From Caballeronia jiangsuensis (lineage in GTDB: Bacteria; Pseudomonadota; Gammaproteobacteria; Burkholderiales; Burkholderiaceae): 64,000 bases of DNA. This document shows positions 44,149-51,526 of the stretch, piece after piece. Where the stretch lies: contig JFHF01000015.1 of NCBI GenBank assembly GCA_000648925.1, positions 97,262 to 161,261 of the forward strand, read 5' to 3'. The notes under the pieces are model-generated. The model searched no databases, had not been told where the DNA came from, and saw only the letters and a list, made by a program, of their open reading frames with translations. Numbering within the stretch: position 1 is the stretch's first letter; every line of letters begins with the position of its first letter. The position numbers and the translations under genes are program-made.

Positions 44149-45518
44149 GCGCCGCGCCTCGCGTACGCCCTGTGTCGCTCGTGCCGCGCTCGCTTTTCGC
44201 GCGCAATATCCTGCTGCTCGTCGCGCTCGTCGCGGTGAGCCAGGTATGCGCGATCGCGGTGCTGCTGCACTTCATCCAGACGCCGCGCATCGAACGGGCG
44301 GCCGCGACGTTCGCGAGCTATATCGTCACGCTCGACACGCTCCTGAAAACGACGCCGCCCGACGCCGCGCAAACCGTCGCCGCGCATCTCGACATTCACG
44401 CCGAACTGCCCGCCGGCGCGCACGAGACGGCGCCGGGATCGCGCCTGCGCTTCTATCAAACGTATCAGCGGCAGACGTTCGTCGAGAGCTTGCGGCGGCA
44501 TCTGCCCGCCGACATGCTCGTGCGCTGGCAAGGCAGCGACACGGCCGACGACGGCCAGCAGCGATTGTGGATCCGCGCGCATCTGTCGGGCGAGCCGCGC
44601 TGGCTTGCGCTGCCGGTGCCCGAAGCCGCCCACGACGACGGCCTCGTGACCGCCCTCCTTCTATCGCTCGGACTCGGCGCGCTCGCGTTCGCGACGGCCT
44701 ATGTGATCCAGCGTCACCTGAATCGCCCGCTCGCGCATCTCGCCGATGCCGCGCGGCTCGTTTCCGCGGGCGGCGAGCCCGGCGTCCTGCCGACGGACGG
44801 CCCGACCGAAATCGCGCAGGTGAGCGGCGCGTTCAATCGCATGACAGCGGCGCTGAAGGAAGCCGAAGCGACGCGCGCACTGATGCTCGCGGGCATCTCG
44901 CACGACATCCGCACGCCGATGACCAAGCTGCGCCTAGCCATGGCGATGTCCTCCATACCGTCGAAGGACGGGTCGTTCGCGGCATCGGCGGAGGGCTATC
45001 TCGACACCATCGACACGATTCTTCAGCAGTTCATGGACTACGCGGGCAGCGGCGCGAAGGAGACGCCCGTCGTCGGCGATCTCAACGCGCTCGTCGCCAA
45101 TCTCGCTGCCGATTTTGCGGGACTGGGGCACGAGTTCGCGCTCGATCTCGGTGCTATCGAACCGTTCCCGTTTCGCCCCATCAGCATGATGCGCATACTC
45201 ATGAATCTGATGCAGAACGCGGTGCTGTACGGCGTCGTCGGGCTGGAAGTGCGCACGTGGACGGATACGCAGGCGAAAGCCGCCTGCGTGGTGATCGCGG
45301 ATCGCGGCAAGGGACTCGGCGGACAGGATCCGGAAGCGCTCAAGCAGCCGTTCAAACGCGGCGGCGGCGAAGGCCAGCCGAAAGGCACGGGCCTGGGTCT
45401 CGCGATCGTCGAGCGCATCGCGCGGCTGCACGGCGGCACGCTCGAATTGCGCGCGCGCGAAGGCGGCGGCGCAGAAGCGCGCATCGTGCTGCCGCTTTCG
45501 GGTGTCGCGGCGAGCTAG
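44145..45518 (+). CDS. Membrane sensor histidine kinase (EnvZ-like)
   Basis: A 457-residue kinase: transmembrane helix about 20-43, periplasmic sensor of about 120 residues, second helix about 167-188, HAMP linker (RHLNRPLAHLADAARLV), H-box GISHDIRTPMTKLRLA with H253, N-box MNLMQNAVLYG, and ATP-binding G boxes ADRGKGL and GTGLGLAIV. The start is GTG at 44145, overlapping the response-regulator stop. It phosphorylates the regulator encoded before it. The periplasmic loop is of no recognised family. Its end is 3 bp from the convergent phaZ stop. Confidence 0.95.
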   Translation: MSAAPRVRPVSLVPRSLFARNILLLVALVAVSQVCAIAVLLHFIQTPRIERAAATFASYIVTLDTLLKTTPPDAAQTVAAHLDIHAELPAGAHETAPGSRLRFYQTYQRQTFVESLRRHLPADMLVRWQGSDTADDGQQRLWIRAHLSGEPRWLALPVPEAAHDDGLVTALLLSLGLGALAFATAYVIQRHLNRPLAHLADAARLVSAGGEPGVLPTDGPTEIAQVSGAFNRMTAALKEAEATRALMLAGISHDIRTPMTKLRLAMAMSSIPSKDGSFAASAEGYLDTIDTILQQFMDYAGSGAKETPVVGDLNALVANLAADFAGLGHEFALDLGAIEPFPFRPISMMRILMNLMQNAVLYGVVGLEVRTWTDTQAKAACVVIADRGKGLGGQDPEALKQPFKRGGGEGQPKGTGLGLAIVERIARLHGGTLELRAREGGGAEARIVLPLSGVAAS

Positions 45519-45521
45519 CGG

Positions 45522-46913
45522 CTATTCCGTTGCGTGGGCGTCGTCGGGATCGGCGATCGCCTGTTTGTCGCCGCCCTGCTGCGCCGCCTGCGCCTGTTCC
45601 TCGACGACCGTCGATTCGCGTGCGAGCGGCGCGATCGCCTGCAACGCGACCAGCGGTTGCGCACGCGCGTTGACGCCGGCCGGACTCGGCTCGTTATCGT
45701 GGATCAACGCGCGGATGCGCGGATAAATCTGCCGCTCCCAGCGCTTGCCGTTGAACACGCCGTAGTGCCCGACGCCGGTCTGCACGTGATGCGCCTTCAG
45801 GTAAGGCCGCAGCTTGTCGCACAGATCCTGCGCGGCGAGCGTCTGACCGACCGCGCAGATGTCGTCGCGCTCGCCCTCGACGGTAAAGAGCGCGGTGCGC
45901 CGGATCGCCGACGGATCGACCTTGCGGCCGCGCACTTCGAGCTGCTTCAACGGCAGCGCGTGCCGCTGAAAGATGGTATCGACGGTCTCGAGATAGAACT
46001 CCGCGGTGAGGTCCATCGTCGCGAAATATTCCTCGTAGAAAACGCGGATCGCGTCCGCCTGCGCGGGGTCGCCTTTCGCGCGCTGATAGTGCATCTCCTC
46101 GAACGATTCGAGGTGACGCGGGAGATTCATCGACATGAACGCGCCCAGTTGCACGAAGCCCGGATAGACGCGCCGCATCGCGCCCGCGAAGCCGAACGGC
46201 ACCATGCCGATCAGATTGCGCTCGAACCATTCGATCGGTTTGCTCTTCGCGAGCTCGTTCACGCGCGTTGGATTCACGCGCGTGTCGATCGGACCGGCCA
46301 TCAGCGTCATGCTGGCCGGCTCGGCGGGATGCCGGTCCTCGGCCATCAGCGCGACCGCCGACAGCGCCGCGACGGTCGGCTGACACACCGCGAGCAGATG
46401 CGTCCCCGGCCCGATCGTTTCGATGAAGTCGATGAGGTGATGCACGTATTCGTCGAAACCGAAACGGCCGTGCATCAGCGAGACGTCGCGTGGATTGCGC
46501 CAGTCGGTGATATAGACGTCGTGGTCCGCGAGCATCGTGCGCACGGTGCCGCGCAGCAGGGTCGCGAAGTGGCCGGACATCGGCGCGATGACGAGCACGC
46601 GCGGCTGCGCGATAGATACATCATCCTTGCGGAAATGCAGCAGGTCGCAGAACGGCGTGCGCGCGGCGACCTCTTCCACGACGCGCATCGGCTTGCCATC
46701 GACGTTCACTTCCGCGATATCGAAGGCCGGGCGAGTATGCGTGAGCCCGGACAGCTCGATCAGTTCGCAGATCGCCGTGAGGCCGCGGCCCTGCGGCGTC
46801 GCGCCGATCTCCTTCCAGACGCGCAGCGCGCCCTCGACGAGCGCGGCGGCGTGGCGCATGGGCAGCATCGAATCGGACCAGGCCTGATAGCCCGCGTAAG
46901 CAAAGGGATTCAT
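45522..46913 (-). CDS. phaZ: Intracellular polyhydroxyalkanoate depolymerase
   Basis: A 463-residue alpha/beta-hydrolase of the intracellular PHB depolymerase type (PhaZ1 of Cupriavidus). The nucleophile is a Cys rather than Ser: C177 in LLAVCQPTVAA, with the Asp in EGERDDICAVG and the His in VGHYGVFNGKRW completing the triad. It breaks down stored poly(3-hydroxybutyrate) to usable carbon. ATG 46913 (MNPFAYAGYQAW) is the family start. The C-terminal 40 residues are Ala/Gln-rich and likely disordered. A phasin gene lies about 4 kb away. Confidence 0.95.
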   Translation of the reverse strand: MNPFAYAGYQAWSDSMLPMRHAAALVEGALRVWKEIGATPQGRGLTAICELIELSGLTHTRPAFDIAEVNVDGKPMRVVEEVAARTPFCDLLHFRKDDVSIAQPRVLVIAPMSGHFATLLRGTVRTMLADHDVYITDWRNPRDVSLMHGRFGFDEYVHHLIDFIETIGPGTHLLAVCQPTVAALSAVALMAEDRHPAEPASMTLMAGPIDTRVNPTRVNELAKSKPIEWFERNLIGMVPFGFAGAMRRVYPGFVQLGAFMSMNLPRHLESFEEMHYQRAKGDPAQADAIRVFYEEYFATMDLTAEFYLETVDTIFQRHALPLKQLEVRGRKVDPSAIRRTALFTVEGERDDICAVGQTLAAQDLCDKLRPYLKAHHVQTGVGHYGVFNGKRWERQIYPRIRALIHDNEPSPAGVNARAQPLVALQAIAPLARESTVVEEQAQAAQQGGDKQAIADPDDAHATE

Positions 46914-47122
46914 CTCTCTTGCACGCGGGCGGCGCATGCGTCGATATGGAGCGTCGAAATAAGGCAATAGCTATGCCAGTCGACCGAGGCGGCGGCTCAC
47001 CCGACTGAACAATTGGCATACCCTTTGCACTGTTACCATTCACGAGCGCGTTTTGCCGCCTTTCGGTGCCAACACGCACCATGCTCGATCCGTCCTGGTG
47101 CACGACGTCCGAGGAGACGCTC

Positions 47123-47776
47123 ATGGCGAACGCCACGCTCACCATCAGCAGCAAGAACTATTCGTCCTGGTCGCTGCGCGGCTGGCTGCTCACGAAGTTC
47201 AGCGGGCTGCCGTTCGATGAAGTCGTGATGCCCGCCGACGATCCCGGCGCGCGCGCCGAGCTCCTGCTGCTTTCGCCATCGATTCTCGTGCCCTGTCTCT
47301 TTCATGATGGCATCAAAGTCTGGGACACGCTCGCGATTGCGGAATATCTGAACGAAGTATGTCCCGATGCCGGACTGTTGCCGAAGGAACGCGCCGAGCG
47401 CGCGCATTGCCGGGCGATCTGCGGCGAGATGCATTCGGGCTTCGCCGCGTTGCGTTCCGCCCTGCCGATGAACCTCAAGGCGCACTTTCCCGGCTTCAAG
47501 GTGTGGGCACGCGCGCAGACCGATATCGAGCGCATCGTGACCATCTGGCACGAGTGTCTCGCGCAATACGGCGGTCCGTATCTGTTCGGCGAACGTTCGT
47601 GCGCGGATGCGATGTTCGCGCCCGTCGTCACGCGCTTCGTCACTTACGACGTGAAGCTCGATCCCGATATCGTCGCGTATGGCGAGCGCATTCTCGCGAT
47701 GCCGGAAATGCGCCAGTGGATTGCGGATGCACAGCAGGAAGCCGAAGAGATCGACGAGCTGGATATCGAATTCTGA
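47123..47776 (+). CDS. Glutathione S-transferase family protein
   Basis: A 217-residue soluble protein with a thioredoxin-like N-terminal domain (TISSKNYSSWSLRGWLLTKF; the Ser/Tyr near residue 10 is the likely glutathione-activating residue; SPSILVPCLFHDG holds the cis-Pro) and a helical C-terminal domain (CAICGEMHSGF-like region through GPYLFGERSCADAMFAPV). ATG 47123 is preceded by GAGGAG. Detoxification or isomerase role; substrate unknown. It precedes the Crp/Fnr gene by 76 bp on the same strand. Confidence 0.88.
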   Translation: MANATLTISSKNYSSWSLRGWLLTKFSGLPFDEVVMPADDPGARAELLLLSPSILVPCLFHDGIKVWDTLAIAEYLNEVCPDAGLLPKERAERAHCRAICGEMHSGFAALRSALPMNLKAHFPGFKVWARAQTDIERIVTIWHECLAQYGGPYLFGERSCADAMFAPVVTRFVTYDVKLDPDIVAYGERILAMPEMRQWIADAQQEAEEIDELDIEF

Positions 47777-47852
47777 ACGCCACACCGCGAACGCGCCGGG
47801 TTGTCCTTTCCTTCGTCCGTGAACCATACTGGGTTGTAGGAGGAAATTCCTC

Positions 47853-48560
47853 ATGGAACCGTCTATCGATCCAGGCGCTTCGGCGAGGCGCGCCGCGCCG
47901 ACGCTGCACGTGCGCTTCTCCGACGCCGACGCCATTCCGTTTCCGACGCGCACCGTCGAGCGCGGCGACGCGCTTTACTGCATGGGCGAGCCGCTGCGCA
48001 GCGTCTATACGGTGCAAAGCGGATGCTTCAAGACCGTCGCGACCTTTCCCAGCAGCAACGACGACAGCGCCCCGCACACGCAGGTCACGGGTTTCCACTT
48101 CGCGGACGAAACGCTCGGTCTCGACGGCGTGTGCACGGGGCGGCACGAAAGCGACGCCATCGCGCTCGAATCGAGTGTCGTGCGCATCATGCCGGTCGGC
48201 ATACTCGAACCCTTGTGCCGCGAGTACGCGGCGATGCAGCACGAACTGCTCGCGATCATGAGCGCGGAGATCGTGCGCGCGTCGCGTCTCGCGCTGATGC
48301 TCGGCACGATGCCCGCGCGCGAGCGCGTCGCCGCCTTCCTGCTCGACTTCGCGGAACGGCTCGACGCACGCAGCGCGTCCGTCGGCGACCAGGCGAACGA
48401 CCTGATTCTGCCGATGACGCGCGCGGATATCGGCAGCTATCTCGGCCTGGAGCTGGAAACCGTGAGCCGCACGCTTTCGAAGCTGCAACGCGAGGGCGCG
48501 ATCGGGCTCAATGGGCGGCAGGTGCGCATCGTGGATCGCACGATGCTCGAACATCACTGA
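47853..48560 (+). CDS. Crp/Fnr family regulator without N-terminal cluster cysteines
   Basis: A 235-residue regulator: cNMP-type beta-roll (residues about 25-120), long dimer helix, and a winged helix with the FNR-like recognition segment LGLELETVSRTLSKLQREG, whose E-x2-S-R residues read TTGAT-type half-sites. Cysteines are at 43, 58, 94 and 122; the N-terminal cysteine triplet that holds the [4Fe-4S] cluster in FNR is absent, so oxygen sensing through a cluster is doubtful. AGGAGG lies just before ATG 47853. An FNR-like box 2.3 kb downstream is a possible target. Confidence 0.92.
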   Translation: MEPSIDPGASARRAAPTLHVRFSDADAIPFPTRTVERGDALYCMGEPLRSVYTVQSGCFKTVATFPSSNDDSAPHTQVTGFHFADETLGLDGVCTGRHESDAIALESSVVRIMPVGILEPLCREYAAMQHELLAIMSAEIVRASRLALMLGTMPARERVAAFLLDFAERLDARSASVGDQANDLILPMTRADIGSYLGLELETVSRTLSKLQREGAIGLNGRQVRIVDRTMLEHH

Positions 48561-48584
48561 CGAACGTTCGTCGATTTATCGAAC

Positions 48585-49574
48585 CTACGCGCGCACCGTG
48601 AGCACGGCCGCGCCCGTCAGCCTGCCTTCGCGAAGATCGGCGAGTGCGCGGTTCGCCTCGTCGAGCGGATAAGGCGTCGTGTGCAAGTCCAGATGAAACT
48701 GCCCGGCGATGTCCATGAACGCGCGCCCATCCTCGCGCGTGAGATTCGCCACGGACATGACGCGGCGCTCGCCCCACAGCAACGCGTACGGAAACGAAGG
48801 AATGTCGCTCATGTGGATGCCGCCGCACACCACGGCGCCGCCCTTCGCGACCGCCTTGAGCGCAGCGGGCACGAGCGCGCCGGCGGGTGCGAAGATGAGC
48901 GCGGCGTCGAGTTCGTCGGGCGGGGTCTCGTCGCTGCCGCCCGCCCAATGCGCCTTCAGGCCGAGCGCGAGCCGTTGCGCGGCGGTATCGCCCGGACGCG
49001 TGAACGCATAGACCGAACGCCCCTCATGGTTCGCCACCTGCGCGACGATATGCGCGGCCGCGCCGAAGCCATAGATGCCGATGCGTTGCGCATCGCCCGC
49101 CATCGCGAGCGTGCGATAGCCGATGAGTCCCGCGCACAGGAGCGGCGCCGCTTCGACATCCGAATAACGCTGCGGCAGATGCAGGCAATAGCGCGCATCG
49201 GCGACCACACGTTGCGCATAGCCGCCGTCGATCGTATAGCCCGTGAAGCCGGGCGTATCGCACAGATTCTCGCGGCCCGCCGCGCAATAGCGGCACTGCC
49301 CGCATGTATGACCGAGCCACGGCACGCCCACGCGATCGCCGGGCGCGAAGTCCGTTACACCAGCGCCGAGTTGCGCGACCGTTCCCACGATCTCGTGTCC
49401 CGGAATCACCGGCCGCTTCGGATGCGCGAGTTCGCCGTCGACCACATGCAGATCCGTGCGACACACACCGCACGCATGAACGTCGATGAGCAATTCGCCC
49501 GCGCGCGGCGTGGGATCGGGCACATCGAGCATCTGCAGAACGGGAGCGTTGCCGTCGAAAACCATTGCACGCAT
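48585..49574 (-). CDS. Zinc-dependent alcohol dehydrogenase family protein
   Basis: A 329-residue medium-chain dehydrogenase. Catalytic zinc: Cys in HACGVCRTDLH and His in IPGHEIVG; structural zinc: four Cys in CGQCRYCAAGRENLC; cofactor site GIYGFGAAAHIVAQVA. Likely oxidises or reduces a primary alcohol/aldehyde with NAD(P)H. ATG 49574 (MRAMVFDG) is chosen because GGAGA precedes it. It converges on the Crp/Fnr gene. Close homologues sit in low-oxygen-induced loci of Burkholderia (from memory), in line with the FNR-type regulator next door. Confidence 0.92.
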   Translation of the reverse strand: MRAMVFDGNAPVLQMLDVPDPTPRAGELLIDVHACGVCRTDLHVVDGELAHPKRPVIPGHEIVGTVAQLGAGVTDFAPGDRVGVPWLGHTCGQCRYCAAGRENLCDTPGFTGYTIDGGYAQRVVADARYCLHLPQRYSDVEAAPLLCAGLIGYRTLAMAGDAQRIGIYGFGAAAHIVAQVANHEGRSVYAFTRPGDTAAQRLALGLKAHWAGGSDETPPDELDAALIFAPAGALVPAALKAVAKGGAVVCGGIHMSDIPSFPYALLWGERRVMSVANLTREDGRAFMDIAGQFHLDLHTTPYPLDEANRALADLREGRLTGAAVLTVRA

Positions 49575-50126
49575 GAGTACGTCTCCTGAATTTTTCGATA
49601 TTGCAGTGCAGCGCTTTGGGTTGCGAGCGGTGCGACACATCGTGCGCGTCAGCAATGCCGTGGGGCGCGCGAAGCCGGCGTGGTGCACGGATGCACGACC
49701 AGCGAGCGTCGATGTAACGTGACATCGCCCGATGATGCGCCGCATTCATCGACCGTGGATCGCGCGTGCATGCGGCAATGTGCCTCCGATGCTTGTCTCC
49801 GAAGCGTCAGATTGTCGTACTAAACTAAAGCCATGCAGTTCAGAAGCGAAGCGGCATTTCGGCATCGGTCTTGCTTTATTGGTTCGACTGTCATCGCTGT
49901 TGCAGCGCGGCGCAATTCACGGTCGCATCGGCGATGGAACCCATTACATGCGCGGCGTTAAAACTTATCCGCCGCGCGCAGTTCGAACCTGTCATCGCGG
50001 TCCGTTTGGGCCGCGCAGTAACGCTTAACAATACGCGCGGCGCAAGCCGCCATTCATCGACGACGCTCATGGCCAGTGCGAAAGTGCTGAGCGTCTCGTC
50101 CATCGAATCGTTTCATGGAGGATGAC
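49575..50126. other. 552-bp intergenic region, alcohol dehydrogenase / 50127 gene
   Basis: Upstream region shared by two divergent genes. I see no credible coding frame, no RNA gene and no FNR-type box in it. A TTGTCGTACTAAACTAAAG stretch (49812-49830) is AT-richer and may include a promoter. Confidence 0.35.
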
Positions 50127-50501
50127 ATGCGTATCACGGTCAAGCTGGATGGTTTCGAAGGCGCTCAATCGGCGGCCTACGCCATCCTGTGGCTCGACAA
50201 GGAAACACGACGCTGGTCGCGCGAGGGCCACCAGGCGGTCGAAGTGCCGGACTGGGGAGGCTTGCGCTCAGGTTCGAACGGCACGATGATCTGCGGCCAG
50301 CAGGTCGGCGAGCCGATCTGCGTGCTGGAGCGCCTCGACGTCGACGCACCCGACGGCCCGTGCGAAGGCCTCGCCGGACGCGTGCTGTGGTATGCGGACG
50401 GCACGGCGACGAAGAGTACCGGACGCTGGCACGTGCAGTGCATCGACCGCGAACAGATCAAGGCGGAGCACGGTGTCTTCGCAGGCGAGGAGGGAATCTG
50501 A
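50127..50501 (+). CDS. Hypothetical soluble protein (124 aa)
   Basis: A 124-residue cytoplasmic protein without signal peptide or membrane helix, acidic and Trp/Gly-rich (ILWLDKETRRWSREGHQAVE, VPDWGGLRSGSNGTMICGQQ). GGAGG six bases before ATG 50127 sets the start. No family recognised. It is convergent with a small membrane protein gene (gap 16 bp). Confidence 0.7.
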   Translation: MRITVKLDGFEGAQSAAYAILWLDKETRRWSREGHQAVEVPDWGGLRSGSNGTMICGQQVGEPICVLERLDVDAPDGPCEGLAGRVLWYADGTATKSTGRWHVQCIDREQIKAEHGVFAGEEGI

Positions 50502-50517
50502 TCGACGTGCGGGAACG

Positions 50518-50709
50518 TCAGGGCTCGTCGCTCGGAAACGGTGTGAGCATCACGACGAACGACGCAGCCCCGACGAGTATCGCGAGCACGCCGTAATACA
50601 TCACGGCCGTCTCGTCGAAGAGCAGGCCGCGCAACGAAGCATGAATGCCGCCCAGCGTCACGAACACGGCGCCCAAGGCCGCGACGATGCGCCCTTCACC
50701 ATTGATCAT
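50518..50709 (-). CDS. Small membrane protein (63 aa)
   Basis: A 63-residue protein with two predicted membrane helices (IVAALGAVFVTLGGIHASL and AVMYYGVLAILVGAASFVVM) joined by a short loop. ATG 50709 follows GGGAGA. No family recognised. An FNR-type box lies 124 bp upstream of its start, and the phasin gene lies on the other side of that box, so both may respond to the same regulator. Confidence 0.7.
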   Translation of the reverse strand: MINGEGRIVAALGAVFVTLGGIHASLRGLLFDETAVMYYGVLAILVGAASFVVMLTPFPSDEP

Positions 50710-50832
50710 GATGTTCTCCCGAGCATCGGACGGCGCTGGCCGCTCGCGTGGTCGCATCTCGCGGCCACATCGGGTTCTTTGCCGATATCGCGCCGGCATG
50801 ATTTCATGGTCGTTTGCGCGGCGCGGCATGCG

Positions 50833-50846
50833 TTGACCTGCATCAA
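50833..50846. promoter_or_regulatory. FNR/ANR-type box
   Basis: TTGACCTGCATCAA matches the FNR/ANR consensus TTGAT-N4-ATCAA with a single change, the TTGAC variant common in Pseudomonas and Burkholderia. It lies between the divergent 63-aa membrane protein gene and the phasin gene (208 bp upstream of the latter). Confidence 0.65.
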
Positions 50847-51053
50847 CCTGCTTCGCCGGCACGCTCCCCGGCGATAACGATCGCTCGTTCTGGTGTTTTC
50901 CCTTGCCCCATTTCCGGCGCTTATATTGGTAGTATCAGGTGCTCGTTGCGCGTTGGCATGATCTCGCGCGCACGGCGCATGCTGCCCGGGTCATCCTCGC
51001 CTTTGCCCGCAAGAATGGCTCGCATTCGACCGACAGAACCCTGGGGAGGCACG

Positions 51054-51476
51054 ATGAATCAAAATTTCAGCGACCCGTTCAGCCAGTTTGCCGCCATGTT
51101 CCAGCAGTACCAGCTTCCGGGGTTCGACGTCACTGCGATCATGGAATCGCGGCGCAAGGATGTTGAAGCGCTCGCGGCGACCAACCGCGTCGCGTTCGGC
51201 GGCATGGAAGCGCTGCGCGACAAACAGGTCGAAATTCTGCGGCGCACCTTGAGCGATCTGGAAAACATCGCAAAGCAATTCGCCAATACGTCGACGCAAC
51301 CCCCGTTCAACGCCAATGAAGTCGTGCAACGCGCGCTGCACAACGCGCTCGCCGACATGCAGGACATCGCGCGCACCACTCAGCAGACTCAGGCGGAAGC
51401 CTATGCGCTCGTCAGCAAGCGTATGGAAGATGCGCTGAAGGAACTGAAGGCTTCGATCGAGAAGCCCAAGAGCTGA
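51054..51476 (+). CDS. phaP: Phasin family protein
   Basis: A 140-residue mostly helical protein of the TIGR01841 phasin family (NQNFSDPFSQFAAMFQQYQL, then VEALAATNRVAFGGMEALRD and AQAEAYALVSKRMEDALKEL-like helix). Phasins coat polyhydroxyalkanoate granules, controlling their number and size. The start ATG at 51054 has GGGGAGG before it. It is paired functionally with phaZ at 45.5 kb. A terminator hairpin follows the stop. Confidence 0.93.
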   Translation: MNQNFSDPFSQFAAMFQQYQLPGFDVTAIMESRRKDVEALAATNRVAFGGMEALRDKQVEILRRTLSDLENIAKQFANTSTQPPFNANEVVQRALHNALADMQDIARTTQQTQAEAYALVSKRMEDALKELKASIEKPKS

Positions 51477-51495
51477 GCCTCGCGCGTCTCTGACG

Positions 51496-51526
51496 AGGCC
51501 GGCCTCCGGTAACGGCGAGCCGGCCT
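51496..51526 (+). terminator. Rho-independent terminator of the phasin gene
   Basis: AGGCCGGC (51496-51503) pairs with GCCGGCCT (51519-51526), then TATTTCTTT, 20 bp past the phasin stop. Its right end overlaps the stop codon of the convergent kinase gene. Confidence 0.8.

Noticed and set aside
49980..50000. GTTCGAACC word as a possible tRNA T-arm
   Set aside because: No acceptor or anticodon stems can be built around it.
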